Part shown: one piece after another, positions 35,131 to 44,064 of the stretch | Layout: every line of letters begins with the position of its first letter | How positions within the stretch are numbered: position 1 is the first letter of the stretch | Assembly (NCBI RefSeq): GCF_003952665.1 | Contig: NZ_CP017946.1 | Location: forward strand, 3,348,001-3,412,000 | Direction: 5' to 3' | Source of the DNA: Bosea sp. Tri-49 | Lineage (GTDB): Bacteria; Pseudomonadota; Alphaproteobacteria; Rhizobiales; Beijerinckiaceae | Length of the DNA stretch: 64,000 nucleotides | The notes under the pieces: generated by a model | What the model was told of the DNA's origin: nothing | Seen by the model: only the letters and a program-made list of their open reading frames with translations | Databases searched by the model: none | Program-made: the position numbers and the translations under genes

Positions 35131-35463
35131 TCAGCGGCGCCCGCAGCGATTGGCGAGCAGCACGCGGTAGTCGGCCAGCGACTGATCCATCTGGCCGACA
35201 TTCTCCTCGCGCTCTCGCCCGCTCTGACAGGTAGCGAAGACGGAGCGTGCTTTCTGCAGGAAGCCGACATGGTCGCGCCAGGCGGCGCATTGCGTCGGCT
35301 GATCGGCAGCGGCGACCTGCTGCATGCGATATTGCCGCTGGCGCATCGCCGCCTCGTTCTGGAACAGGTCGCGCGTGCACGTCGCCGGAACGGGACGAGG
35401 CTGTGCCAGCGCCAAGGTCGGCAACAGGGTCAGCAGAGCAGCGACGGCAGCACGAACGATCAT
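35131..35463 (-). CDS. Small secreted four-cysteine protein, unknown
   Basis: A 110-residue protein with a clear signal peptide (about 1-20, [14 protein letters not shown]) followed by a mature part with four Cys (29, 59, 79 and 107) that could make two disulfides. Its ATG overlaps the stop of the class I fumarase gene (ATGA), so it would be translated with it. I do not recognise a family. It is unlikely to be a shadow, because the signal peptide and coupling are good. The last base touches the end of the convergent hydrolase gene. Confidence 0.72.
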   Translation of the reverse strand: MIVRAAVAALLTLLPTLALAQPRPVPATCTRDLFQNEAAMRQRQYRMQQVAAADQPTQCAAWRDHVGFLQKARSVFATCQSGREREENVGQMDQSLADYRVLLANRCGRR

Positions 35464-37076
35464 CCGAGGTTCAGCTCCTTGAAGAAGTCGTTGCCCTTGT
35501 CGTCGATGACGATGAAGGCCGGGAAATCCTCGACCTCGATGCGCCAGACCGCCTCCATGCCGAGTTCGGGATATTCGAGCACCTCGACCTTGCGGATGCA
35601 GTCCTGGGCGAGACGCGCCGCCGGGCCGCCGATCGAGCCGAGATAGAAGCCGCCATGGGCCTTGCAGGCTTCGCGGACCTGGGCGGAGCGATTGCCCTTG
35701 GCCAGCATCACCATCGAACCGCCGAAGGACTGGAACTGGTCGACGAAGGAATCCATGCGGCCGGCCGTAGTCGGGCCGAAGGAGCCGGAGGCGAAGCCCT
35801 CCGGCGTCTTGGCCGGGCCAGCATAATAGACCGGGTGGTTCTTCAGATAGTCCGGCATGCCCTGGCCGTTCTCCAGCCGCTCCCGGATCTTGGCATGGGC
35901 CGAGTCGCGCGCGACGATGATCGTCCCGGTCAGCGAGAGCCGGGTCTTGACCGGGTATTGCGTCAATGTCGCGAGAATCTCGCTCATCGGCCGGTTGAGA
36001 TCGACCTTGACGACGGCGCCGCCAAGGTTCGCCTCGTCGATCTCGGGCAGATATTTCGACGGATCGGTCTCGAGCGCCTCGAGGAAGATGCCGTCCCTGG
36101 TGATCTTGCCCTTGGCCTGGCGGTCGGCCGAGCAGGAGACGCCGAGCCCGATCGGCAGCGAGGCGCCGTGGCGCGGCAGGCGGATGACACGGACGTCATG
36201 GCAGAAATACTTGCCACCGAACTGCGCGCCGACGCCAAGCGCCTGCGTCAGCTTGTGGACCTCCTCCTCCATCTCGAGGTCGCGGAAGGCGTGACCAGAG
36301 GGTGAGCCCTCTGTCGGCAACGCGTCGAGATATTTGGTCGAGGCAAGCTTGACGGTCTTGAGGTTCTGCTCGGCCGAGGTGCCACCGATGACGATGGCGA
36401 GATGGTAGGGCGGGCAGGCGGCGGTGCCGAGCGTCAGGATCTTCTCCTTCAGGAACGCCATCATGCGATCCCTGGTCAGGAGCGAGGGCGTCGCCTGGAA
36501 GAGGAAGGTCTTGTTGGCCGAGCCGCCGCCCTTGGCGACGAAGAGGAATTTGTAGGCGTCCTCACCCTCGGCATAGATATCGATCTGCGCCGGCAGGTTG
36601 GTCGCGGTGTTCTTCTCCTCGAACATGGAGAGCGGCGCCACCTGCGAATAGCGCAGATTGCGCTTGAGATAGGCGTCGTAGACGCCCTCGCCGAGCGCCG
36701 ACTCGTCGTCACCGTCGGTCCAGACCTTGCGGCCCTTCTTGCCCATGATGATCGCGGTGCCGGTGTCCTGGCACATCGGCAGCACGCCGCCAGCGGCAAT
36801 CCCTGCGTTCTTGAGCAGGTCGTAGGCGACGAAGCGGTCGTTCGAGGTCGCCTCGGGGTCGTCGAGGATTTTTGCGAGCTGGGCGAGATGGCCCGGGCGC
36901 AGCAGGTGATTGATGTCGATGAAAGCCTGCTCGGAGAGCCGCTTGATCGCTTCCCGGGAGACGCTCAGGACCTCGCGCCCGCCGACCGTTTCGACGCTGA
37001 CTCCGTCGTTGCCGAGCGAACGATAGGGCGTCTTGTCCTCGCCAAGAGGGAAGAGATCGACATGGGTATAGGCCAT
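35460..37076 (-). CDS. Class I fumarate hydratase
   Basis: A 538-residue iron-sulfur fumarase (FumA/FumB-type) that interconverts fumarate and malate. The first cluster Cys is Cys102 in [20 protein letters not shown]; the substrate-binding region [18 protein letters not shown] block reads [40 protein letters not shown] follows with a catalytic Lys or Cys. Class I enzymes are oxygen-sensitive [4Fe-4S] enzymes. The start at 37076 gives a normal family length. It stands ahead of a small secreted protein gene, translationally coupled. Confidence 0.95.
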   Translation of the reverse strand: MAYTHVDLFPLGEDKTPYRSLGNDGVSVETVGGREVLSVSREAIKRLSEQAFIDINHLLRPGHLAQLAKILDDPEATSNDRFVAYDLLKNAGIAAGGVLPMCQDTGTAIIMGKKGRKVWTDGDDESALGEGVYDAYLKRNLRYSQVAPLSMFEEKNTATNLPAQIDIYAEGEDAYKFLFVAKGGGSANKTFLFQATPSLLTRDRMMAFLKEKILTLGTAACPPYHLAIVIGGTSAEQNLKTVKLASTKYLDALPTEGSPSGHAFRDLEMEEEVHKLTQALGVGAQFGGKYFCHDVRVIRLPRHGASLPIGLGVSCSADRQAKGKITRDGIFLEALETDPSKYLPEIDEANLGGAVVKVDLNRPMSEILATLTQYPVKTRLSLTGTIIVARDSAHAKIRERLENGQGMPDYLKNHPVYYAGPAKTPEGFASGSFGPTTAGRMDSFVDQFQSFGGSMVMLAKGNRSAQVREACKAHGGFYLGSIGGPAARLAQDCIRKVEVLEYPELGMEAVWRIEVEDFPAFIVIDDKGNDFFKELNLG

Positions 37077-37182
37077 CGGCGGGGCTCCGGCGGTTCACTG
37101 GCGCCGTGTGCGGCACCTCAAAACTTCGGCCGCGTCATAGCCGCTCGAGGCGAGGCCTCCAAGCCTAGACTGTCATCATTCA

Positions 37183-37207
37183 AAGGAAGGGCCGCTTCGG
37201 GCGGCCC
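37183..37207 (-). terminator. Intrinsic terminator of ptsN
   Basis: GGGCCGC and GCGGCCC (37189-37195 and 37201-37207) form a perfect 7-bp stem over a 5-base loop. On the minus strand it is followed by TTCCTTT, five bases after the ptsN stop at 37212. Confidence 0.78.
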
Positions 37208-37211
37208 GTCT

Positions 37212-37673
37212 TCAGGCCGCCTTGGCTGCCGTTTCCGCCAGGATGGCGTAGATCGCGGCCGGGTCATGGGCATGACGCACCTGCTCCAGAACCGCCTGGT
37301 TGCGCAGCACGCGGGCGACGCGGGCCAGCGCCTTGAGGTGGTCGGCCCCCGCCCCTTCCGGAGCGATCAGCACGAAGACGATGTCGACCGGCTGACCGTC
37401 GAGCGCCTCGAAGTCGATCGCCTTCTCGGCACGGGCGAACAGGCCGACGAGCCGATCGATGCCGGCCATGCGGCCGTGCGGAATCGCGATGCCGTCGCCG
37501 ATGCCGGTCGAGCCGAGGCGCTCGCGCTGGAGCAGGGCTTCGAACAATTCACGCTCGGGAAGTCCGGTGAGCAGGGCGGCGTGCTGCGCCAGTTCCTGCA
37601 GAGCCTGCTTCTTGGAGTTGGCGCGTAACGGCGAAATCACCGCATCGGGCCGGAGAAGATCGGTCAGCGTCAT
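37212..37673 (-). CDS. ptsN: PTS IIA-like nitrogen regulatory protein PtsN
   Basis: A 153-residue EIIA-Ntr protein. The phosphorylated His is in GIGDGIAIPHGRMAGIDR. ADHLKALARVARVLRNQAV is the typical C-terminal helix pair. PtsN receives phosphate from the PTS-Ntr chain and affects potassium transport and other regulators. Start 37673 gives family length; a start at 37685 is possible. It is the last gene of the block lptC-lptA-lptB-rpoN-hpf-ptsN, 85 bases after hpf. Confidence 0.93.
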   Translation of the reverse strand: MTLTDLLRPDAVISPLRANSKKQALQELAQHAALLTGLPERELFEALLQRERLGSTGIGDGIAIPHGRMAGIDRLVGLFARAEKAIDFEALDGQPVDIVFVLIAPEGAGADHLKALARVARVLRNQAVLEQVRHAHDPAAIYAILAETAAKAA

Positions 37674-37757
37674 AGGCCAATCCATGCATGTCCCGTGCCG
37701 GAATGCAGGCACCACCGGCATCCTGGCCGGCACCCGAACTCCGTCAGCGGCGGGACT

Positions 37758-38345
37758 TCAAGAAAGAGAAGCCGGCGGATCGATCCAGCCGATATTGCCG
37801 TCGCGGCGGCGGTATACGACGTTCATGCGGCCATTGCCAGCATGGCGGAAGATAACCACAGGCGCGCCGGTCAGATCGAGCTCGGCGACCGCATCGCCAA
37901 CCGTCATCTGATGCAGGGATTTGGTCGACTCCGCCACGATCACGGGGTTCTCGCCAGCGTGATCAGCCTCGTGCTCCTCGATGTCCTCATCGGGAGCGGC
38001 GATCACATAGCTGGGGATTTCGAGAGCGGGCTCGCGCCCATTGGCGGCCGCAGCGCGATCCTTCAGCCGGCGCTTGTAGCGTCGCAGGCGCTTTTCGATG
38101 CGCTCGGCCATCTTGTCGAGGCTGGCATACGGGTCATGTGCCGTGGCCGAGGCTTCGAGCGTGATGCCGGAAGAGAGATGCAGGACGCCATCGGTCTTGA
38201 AGGCGGTACCGTCCTTGCCGACGGTGACGTGGCCCTGGTAGCCACCCTCGTAGTACTTACCCAATGCTGCGGCGACCCTGGTCTCGGCTTGGCCGCGCAG
38301 GGCCTCGCCGACATCGAGATTCTTGCCGGAGATTCGCAAGCTCAT
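37758..38345 (-). CDS. hpf: Ribosome hibernation-promoting factor, long form
   Basis: A 195-residue protein with an N-terminal ribosome-binding domain (about 1-105; LRISGKNLDVGEALRGQAET, then LDKMAERIEKRLRRYKRRLK) and a C-terminal dimerisation domain (about 135-195; KSLHQMTVGDAVAELDLTG and VYRRRDGNIGWIDPP). Long HPF makes 100S ribosome dimers in starved cells. A GGGGAAG site precedes the ATG. It lies between rpoN and ptsN, as in many proteobacteria. Confidence 0.96.
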   Translation of the reverse strand: MSLRISGKNLDVGEALRGQAETRVAAALGKYYEGGYQGHVTVGKDGTAFKTDGVLHLSSGITLEASATAHDPYASLDKMAERIEKRLRRYKRRLKDRAAAANGREPALEIPSYVIAAPDEDIEEHEADHAGENPVIVAESTKSLHQMTVGDAVAELDLTGAPVVIFRHAGNGRMNVVYRRRDGNIGWIDPPASLS

Positions 38346-38533
38346 GGAGTGCTTCCCCTTCTTGTCGCCATGGTCAGTAGCCGACCATCCTGAGGAGGTA
38401 AGGACGGGCCCCCGAGGTTGTCAATGCATCGGCGGGGGGAGCTGCACAGACGACATGACGGAAGACGGGCGACTTGCGGTAGCCGCCGCGGCGTGATGCC
38501 GCCCACGCCGGGCGGCAGCGAGCTCCCGGAGGC

Positions 38534-40066
38534 TCAGCGCCCGGCGAACGCCATCGCCGCTTTTTCGCGACGTCGTTCCATCGAGGACGGAATGCGCAGC
38601 GATTCCCGATACTTCGCTACGGTGCGGCGGGCGATGTCGATGCCGCTATCCTTCAGCTTGGCGACGATCGCATCATCCGAGAGCACATCCCTTGGCGCTT
38701 CCTCGTCGATCATCTGCTTGATGCGGTGGCGCACGGCCTCGGCCGAATGCGCCTCGCCATAGCCGGTTGCGGCAATCGCGGCGGAAAAGAAGTACTTCAT
38801 CTCGAAGACACCACGCGAGCAGGCGAGGTATTTGTTCGAGGTGACGCGCGAGACGGTCGATTCATGCATGCCGATCGCATCGGCGACCGTCTTCAGATTG
38901 AGCGGGCGCAAATGCTCGACACCATGGGCGAAGAAGCCGTCCTGCTGGCGCACGATCTCGCTGGCGACCTTGAGGATGGTACGGGCGCGCTGCTCGAGCG
39001 AGCGGGTCAGCCAGTTCGCCGTCTGCAGGCATTCGGCGATGAAGGCCTTGTCCGCATCGCTGCGTGCTACCTTCGAGACACGAGCGTGATAGGTCTGGTT
39101 CACCAGCACCCGCGGCAGCGTGTCGGGGTTGAGATCGACCAGCCAGGAGCCGTCCGGCGCGGCACGGATGAAGACGTCCGGCACCACAGTCTCCGCCGCC
39201 GAGCCGCCAAAGGCGCGTCCGGGCTTGGGATCGAGCCGCCTGATCTCGGCGACCATGTCGGCGATGTCCTCGTCGTCGACGCCGCAAATCCGCTTGAGGG
39301 CGGCGTAGTCGCGCTTGGCGACCAGCGGCAGGTTGGCGATGAGGGCCTGCATGGCCGGATCGTAGCGGTTGCGGTCACGCAGCTGGATCGCCAGGCATTC
39401 GCTGACGTCGCGGGCAGCGACGCCACTCGGGTCGAAGCCTTGGACGACAGTGAGCACTGCCTCGACCCTGACAAGATCGACGCCGAGGCGCTCGGCGATA
39501 TCGGGCAGCGGCTCCGTCAGGTAACCGGAATCGTCGACGCCATCGATAATGTGGCTGCCGATCAGCCGCTCCGCCGGCGCGGTGATCGCGAGATCGAGCT
39601 GGGCGCTGAGATGATCGTGCAGCGAGAGCTCGCTGGTCAGGCCATTTTCGAAGCCCTCCGGCCCCTCCTCGAAGGAGCCGCCAGAGCCGCCATAACTCCC
39701 GCCGATGATCGGCAGGCTGTCGGCCCCTTGCGTCTCGAGCCGCGCCGCCTGCGGTTGCTCGTTCTGGAAGACGTTGTCGAGCCCGGTGCCAAGCCTGCCT
39801 TCCATGCCTTCCTGGGTGTTGAGGCTCTCGGCGCGAGCGTAGGTTTCTGCGTCGGCTGTATGCGGGCTTTCACCCGCGCCATTCAGCAAGCCCGGCTCCG
39901 GAGCCTCGTCGCTGCGTTCGAGCAGCGGATTGCGCTCGAGTTCGCCCTCGACGAAGCTCTGCAGTTCAAGATGGGAGAGCTGGAGCAGCTTGATCGCCTG
40001 CAGCAATTGCGGCGTCATCACCAAGGACTGGCCCTGGCGCAGCTCCATGCGTGGCATCATCGCCAT
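38534..40066 (-). CDS. rpoN: RNA polymerase sigma-54 factor
   Basis: A 510-residue sigma factor for -24/-12 promoters. Region I is Gln/Leu-rich (QGQSLVMTPQLLQAIKLLQL); region II is acidic (about 60-140); the core-binding region follows; the HTH is in ADAIGMHESTVSRVTSNKYL; the RpoN box is ARRTVAKYRESLRIPSS near the end. It would control nitrogen and other genes with activators. It lies between lptB and hpf; 158 bases separate it from lptB. Confidence 0.97.
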   Translation of the reverse strand: MAMMPRMELRQGQSLVMTPQLLQAIKLLQLSHLELQSFVEGELERNPLLERSDEAPEPGLLNGAGESPHTADAETYARAESLNTQEGMEGRLGTGLDNVFQNEQPQAARLETQGADSLPIIGGSYGGSGGSFEEGPEGFENGLTSELSLHDHLSAQLDLAITAPAERLIGSHIIDGVDDSGYLTEPLPDIAERLGVDLVRVEAVLTVVQGFDPSGVAARDVSECLAIQLRDRNRYDPAMQALIANLPLVAKRDYAALKRICGVDDEDIADMVAEIRRLDPKPGRAFGGSAAETVVPDVFIRAAPDGSWLVDLNPDTLPRVLVNQTYHARVSKVARSDADKAFIAECLQTANWLTRSLEQRARTILKVASEIVRQQDGFFAHGVEHLRPLNLKTVADAIGMHESTVSRVTSNKYLACSRGVFEMKYFFSAAIAATGYGEAHSAEAVRHRIKQMIDEEAPRDVLSDDAIVAKLKDSGIDIARRTVAKYRESLRIPSSMERRREKAAMAFAGR

Positions 40067-40224
40067 CGCGACCCTGACTCCTCAGCCTGCGGCAATTCGG
40101 CACGGTTCTTGCCTGTCAGCCAGACTAGCCGGAGGCCGCGGCGGCGTCAAAGCTCTTCGGGGGCTTTCGCCCCGGGAAGTTAATGCGCTGCAACATCGGC
40201 AGGCAGAGCGCCCACCGATTCCGC

Positions 40225-41139
40225 TCAGAGCCGGAAGTCCTCGCCGAGATAGACGCGGCGGACATCGGCATTGGCGATGATCTCGGCCGGCGAGCCTTCG
40301 GTCAGCACACGACCCGAATGGATGATGTAGGCGCGGTCGACGAGGCCCAGAGTCTCGCGGACATTGTGGTCGGTGATCAGCACGCCGATGCCGCGATCGG
40401 TCAATTGCCGCACCAGCTCCTGGATGTCGCCGACCGCGATCGGGTCGATACCGGCGAAGGGCTCGTCGAGCAGGATGAACGAGGGGCGGCCGGCGAGCGC
40501 GCGGGCGATCTCGCAGCGCCGCCGCTCGCCGCCCGAGAGCGCGATCGAGGGCGCCTTGCGCAGGCGGGCGATGTTGAACTCGTCGAGCAGCTTGTCGAGC
40601 TCGCGTTCGCGCTTTTTGCGGTTCGGCTCGACCACCTCCAGCACGGCGCGGATATTGTCCTCGACCGAGAGGCCGCGGAAGATCGAGGCCTCCTGCGGCA
40701 GGTAGCCGATGCCGAGCCGGGCGCGTTGGTACATCGGCAGGGTGGTGATGTCGTTCCCTTCGAGCGAGATCACGCCCATATCGGCGCTGACCAGGCCGGT
40801 GATCATGTAGAAGATCGTGGTCTTGCCGGCGCCGTTCGGCCCGAGCAGGCCGACCGCCTCGCCGTTGCGAACATAGAGCGAGGCCTCGCTCACGACGTTG
40901 CGGGCACCATAGGTCTTGCGCAGGCCGCTGACGGCCAGGATACCGCTGCCGCCGACAGCACTCGCGATGGGACCAGGCTGCACGTCCTCTTCAGGCGCCA
41001 GCTTGTCCTTGCCCTTGCCGAAGAGCCCGCCGAGCCTGGTGAACAGGCCAGAGCGCGCCGCCGGCGCCTTGGCCGGCCGCGTTACGCCGGGCTGCGCCTG
41101 CTGGCCAGCCGCCGGAGGAGGAGAAAGAGACACCGTCAC
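40225..41139 (-). CDS. lptB: LPS export ABC ATPase LptB
   Basis: ATPase of the LptBFG complex that extracts LPS from the inner membrane. Walker A is LLGPNGAGKTT, signature is ALSGGERRRCEIARALA, Walker B is FILLDEPFAGIDP, switch His is in VLITDHNVRETLGL. The core is preceded by an extension of about 65 residues rich in Ala/Pro/Lys. There is no ATG near its start; GTG at 41139 or 41133 are the candidates, and neither has a strong ribosome binding site, so the start is uncertain. It follows lptA by about 100 bases. Confidence 0.93.
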   Translation of the reverse strand: MTVSLSPPPAAGQQAQPGVTRPAKAPAARSGLFTRLGGLFGKGKDKLAPEEDVQPGPIASAVGGSGILAVSGLRKTYGARNVVSEASLYVRNGEAVGLLGPNGAGKTTIFYMITGLVSADMGVISLEGNDITTLPMYQRARLGIGYLPQEASIFRGLSVEDNIRAVLEVVEPNRKKRERELDKLLDEFNIARLRKAPSIALSGGERRRCEIARALAGRPSFILLDEPFAGIDPIAVGDIQELVRQLTDRGIGVLITDHNVRETLGLVDRAYIIHSGRVLTEGSPAEIIANADVRRVYLGEDFRL

Positions 41140-41243
41140 AGGAAAAAGCGCGAGCTGCTGGCGTTCGACATGGGTCCGCTCTGGTATGCGAGGCGCGCCC
41201 AACTGGCAACGCCTTCCTGCGGCCGCCCCAGCCGCAAAGGAAT

Positions 41244-41891
41244 TCAGTTGGTCGGTGCGGCCGCCGGTTTGGCTCCCGCCTTGTTGTCCTTGCCGGCCTC
41301 TCCCGAGTTCGGCACGAAGAAGCCCTGGACGCGGCCCTTCGAGGTCACGTTGGCGACGCCGGTCTGGGTATCGTAGACGAGCTGGTCGCCCCGCGTGATG
41401 TTCGGGCCATCGTTCAACGCGACATTGCCGGTCATGATCACTTTGTTGTTGGCGCGGTCGAAGACGGCGTTGTCCGAGGTCGCAGCCTGCGTCTTCGAGA
41501 CGACGGTCACAGGACCAGCGCATTCGATACGCTTGATCGCGCCGTCATTGCCCTGACCCTGGCCCTGCGCGGCCGGCTGAGCCGGCTTCGGCGTGCCGCC
41601 CTGGCCACGGCCTTCGTAGAACACCGTCATTACCGAGCAGCGCACGGTGGTCTCGCCCTGCACGGCGACGACATTGCCGGAGAAGACCGCCTTGTTGTCC
41701 TTGTCGAGCACATCGAGCTTGTTCGCATCGATCTTGATCGGCTCCTTGCTGTCGCCGCCCATGCCGCCGAAGGGCGAGCCCGGCGCGCCGCCACGCGCCT
41801 TGGCAGGCTTGGCAGCCGGCTGCTGAGCGAATGTCGCCGTCGCGAGCGCTGGCGCGATCAGAACAGCGAGAGCAAGAACGAAGGGTTTCAT
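41244..41891 (-). CDS. lptA: LPS transport periplasmic protein LptA
   Basis: A 215-residue periplasmic bridge protein of the OstA fold. The signal peptide is at residues 1-23 (FVLALAVLIAPALATATFAQ). The OstA domain begins at EPIKIDANKLDVLDKDNKAV and continues through RCSVMTVFYEGRG and ALNDGPNITRGDQLVYDTQT. A Gly/Pro/Gln-rich insert lies at about 110-125. An earlier start at 41936 (ATGA overlap with lptC) is possible and would lengthen the region before the signal peptide by 15 residues. Confidence 0.93.
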   Translation of the reverse strand: MKPFVLALAVLIAPALATATFAQQPAAKPAKARGGAPGSPFGGMGGDSKEPIKIDANKLDVLDKDNKAVFSGNVVAVQGETTVRCSVMTVFYEGRGQGGTPKPAQPAAQGQGQGNDGAIKRIECAGPVTVVSKTQAATSDNAVFDRANNKVIMTGNVALNDGPNITRGDQLVYDTQTGVANVTSKGRVQGFFVPNSGEAGKDNKAGAKPAAAPTN

Positions 41892-41932
41892 CGGTGACCT
41901 GTGGTTGACCTGCATGGCTCGGTACGATGATC

Positions 41933-42670
41933 TCACGGCTTCGCAGTAGAACGAAGGGCTTCGAGGTTCGGCGTGCTGCCTTCGCGCTCCGGCCCCGCGA
42001 GGCTGCGCGCCGGTGCATTCTCGATCAGGACATGCACGCGGCCTTCGAAAGTGATCAGCGCTCCATTGTCCTTCACGTCGAGCGTGTCGGCGTCGACCGT
42101 GGTGGTGCCGAGATTGACCTTGACCGGCTCGCGCGAGTTGACCGTTCCGCCCTTGAAGTCGACATCGGCCGTTCGCATGCGGACATCATAGCCCGACTCG
42201 GTGCGGATCTTCACATCGTCGACCAGCTTCAGCTTTTCCTTCTGCTGATCGAAATGGCCGCTCTGGGCGTTGATGTTGATCCAGCCCTCGTTCTTCATCA
42301 GCACGCGGGCCGTCATCTTGACCAGCTCGATCTGCGTCGGATTGCGCACGTCCTGCAGCGCCGAATCGGCCGTGACCTCGTAGGGGCTATTGTCCTTGCG
42401 GTAGCCGGCGAGCTTCGGAGCCTCCATCACGACCTTGCCGCCCGACAGGCTGATTCCGCCCAGTGAGACATTGCCGACCTGACGCAACGGATTGAAGAAG
42501 GGGACGACGATCAGGCCGACCACCGCGACGACGGCTCCGACCGGGATCAGCCGCCGCAGCAAGCGCACGAGTGCAGAATGCCGGCGCGCCGCCTGGAAGG
42601 CACGCTGCCGGATCTGCGCCCGCATCGCTGCCGGGCTTCGTGTCTCAGGGGTCGTGATCGCCAAGGTCAT
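41933..42670 (-). CDS. lptC: LPS export protein LptC
   Basis: A 245-residue bitopic membrane protein that passes LPS from LptBFG to LptA. One membrane helix lies at about residues 42-60 (IPVGAVVAVVGLIVVPFF) after a basic N-terminus; the periplasmic beta-jellyroll follows (ISLSGGKVVMEAPKLAGYRK, VKMTARVLMKNEGWININAQ). The start at ATG 42670 follows GGCGGG; a TTG is possible three codons earlier. It is the first gene of the Lpt block. Confidence 0.92.
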   Translation of the reverse strand: MTLAITTPETRSPAAMRAQIRQRAFQAARRHSALVRLLRRLIPVGAVVAVVGLIVVPFFNPLRQVGNVSLGGISLSGGKVVMEAPKLAGYRKDNSPYEVTADSALQDVRNPTQIELVKMTARVLMKNEGWININAQSGHFDQQKEKLKLVDDVKIRTESGYDVRMRTADVDFKGGTVNSREPVKVNLGTTTVDADTLDVKDNGALITFEGRVHVLIENAPARSLAGPEREGSTPNLEALRSTAKP

Positions 42671-42786
42671 GCCCGCCAATTGCCAGCCGCCAGCGGCTTT
42701 TTCATGTCGAACCGGCGCGTCCCAACAGGCGCGCGCGACCGGTTCGGCAGCCGCTCGGCGAATAGCTTAGTTCAGATAACTCAACT

Positions 42787-43401
42787 TTACGTATGTGCGA
42801 AGATGTCGACCTCGGGCCAGCCGGCGAGATCGAGCTCGGCGCGCGTCGGCAGGAAATCGAAGCAGGCCTTGGCGAGATGCCCGCGCCCCTCGCGCTCCAG
42901 CATCACGTCGAGCTTCGCTTTCAAGGCATGAAGATGCAGCACGTCGGCTGCGGCATAGCCGAGCTGCGCTTCGGTCAACGTCTCGGCGCCCCAATCCGAG
43001 GACTGCTGCTGCTTGGACAAGTCGACGCCGAGTAGCTCCCGGACCAGATCCTTCAGACCGTGCCGGTCGGTATAGGTGCGTACCAGCTTGGAGGCGATCT
43101 TGGTGCAGTAGACCGGCGCGGTGACGACCTCGAACGCCTTTTCCAGCGCAGCGATGTCGAAACGGGCGAAGTGAAAGAGCTTCAATACGCCGGGATCGGC
43201 AAGGACGCGGCAGAGATTGGCCGGCGCCGGCGCATCTTTCGGAATCTGCACGACATCGGCGGTGCCGTCGCCGCGCGAGAGCTGAACCACGCAGAGCCGG
43301 TCGCGCTGCGGGTTAAGCCCCAGGGTCTCGGTGTCGATCGCCAGGATCGGCCCAGGCTGGAACCCCTCCGGCAGATCGCCGCGATGCAGACGAATGGTCA
43401 T
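42787..43401 (-). CDS. rnd: Ribonuclease D-type 3'-5' exonuclease
   Basis: A 204-residue DEDD exonuclease. The acid residues are in ILAIDTETLGL (Exo I), LFHFARFDIAALEKAF (Exo II) and QLGYAAADVLHLHAL (Exo III, DEDDy type). It has the exonuclease domain only, without the HRDC domain of E. coli RNase D, as in many alphaproteobacteria. It would trim tRNA or other RNA 3' ends. It is 108 bases upstream of lptC on the same strand. Start MTIRLHRG was chosen by family; a longer frame exists. Confidence 0.92.
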   Translation of the reverse strand: MTIRLHRGDLPEGFQPGPILAIDTETLGLNPQRDRLCVVQLSRGDGTADVVQIPKDAPAPANLCRVLADPGVLKLFHFARFDIAALEKAFEVVTAPVYCTKIASKLVRTYTDRHGLKDLVRELLGVDLSKQQQSSDWGAETLTEAQLGYAAADVLHLHALKAKLDVMLEREGRGHLAKACFDFLPTRAELDLAGWPEVDIFAHT

Positions 43402-43563
43402 GCCCAAAACCTCGCTCGGCAGCGCCGCGCGCCGCTCAATCAACCCGCCATCCGCCAGTCACGCCGAATGGCTTCCTCAGAATTCCGGAGAACGCTTCGC
43501 AGCTAGCGGCGCGCCCGGCCGCATTCAAGCTTTTTCTCTGGCAACACAACCGGTTCGGGCGCA

Positions 43564-43578
43564 TTAACCTTTTATTAA
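43564..43578 (+). promoter_or_regulatory. CtrA-like box upstream of the DUF805-dapE pair
   Basis: TTAA (43564-43567) and TTAA (43575-43578) are spaced by exactly seven bases, as in the CtrA consensus TTAA-N7-TTAAC; the last C is G here, but on the reverse strand the pattern also holds as TTAA-N7-TTAA. It lies 58 bases before the DUF805 start and is followed by the 12-base palindrome AAGCATATGCTT. Confidence 0.4.
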
Positions 43579-43635
43579 GCATATGCTTCATTCGAGCGTG
43601 CGGGCATGCAAGGATGCGGAATCGGAGCCTGACGC

Positions 43636-44064
43636 ATGTCCGCAATCCGCCTGTTCACCGATCTCGACGGCCGCATCGGCCTACGCCAGTTCTGGCTTGG
43701 CAGTATCGCGCTCGCACTCTGCCTGCTGGCGATCCAGTGGGGCGCACCGCGCCTGACTGACAGGCACAGTGCGGCGATGATTGTCGCCTTCGCCAACACC
43801 TTCGCCCTATTTCCCTGGGCTGCCTTAGCTGCCAAGCGCGCCACCGACCGCGGCGGCTCGTCGCTCTTCGGCATATTGCTGATCTGCGCCATCGTCCTGC
43901 CGCGGGAACTGCAACCGCTGCTCGGCTATGCCTGGGCGCCTTCGCTGGTCGCGATCTCGACGATGGCCTGGCTGGTCGCGCTGATCGATCTCGGCCTGAT
44001 GCCGGGCATCAACCCAGATGCGACGCTTGCGGAGCAAGAAGGGGCTGCTAAACGGGCATCATGA
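43636..44064 (+). CDS. DUF805 membrane protein
   Basis: A 142-residue inner-membrane protein of the DUF805 family. The N-terminal [20 protein letters not shown] is the family entry block (the G-R-x-x-R-x-x-F/W-W pattern), followed by about four membrane helices (for example [27 protein letters not shown] with the AKR-x-x-D-x-G block, and [17 protein letters not shown]). Function unknown. Its stop overlaps the dapE start by four bases, so the two are coupled. Confidence 0.9.
   Translation: MSAIRLFTDLDGRIGLRQFWLGSIALALCLLAIQWGAPRLTDRHSAAMIVAFANTFALFPWAALAAKRATDRGGSSLFGILLICAIVLPRELQPLLGYAWAPSLVAISTMAWLVALIDLGLMPGINPDATLAEQEGAAKRAS

Noticed and set aside
40140..40180. Inverted repeat downstream of lptB (CTTCGGGGGC...GCCCCGGGAAG)
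   Set aside because: Imperfect stem and no T-run on the minus strand; transcription probably continues to rpoN.
42692..42710. Plus-strand hairpin AGCCGC/GCGGCT followed by TTTTT
   Set aside because: No plus-strand gene ends there; on the minus strand the T-run is on the wrong side, so it is not a terminator for rnd.
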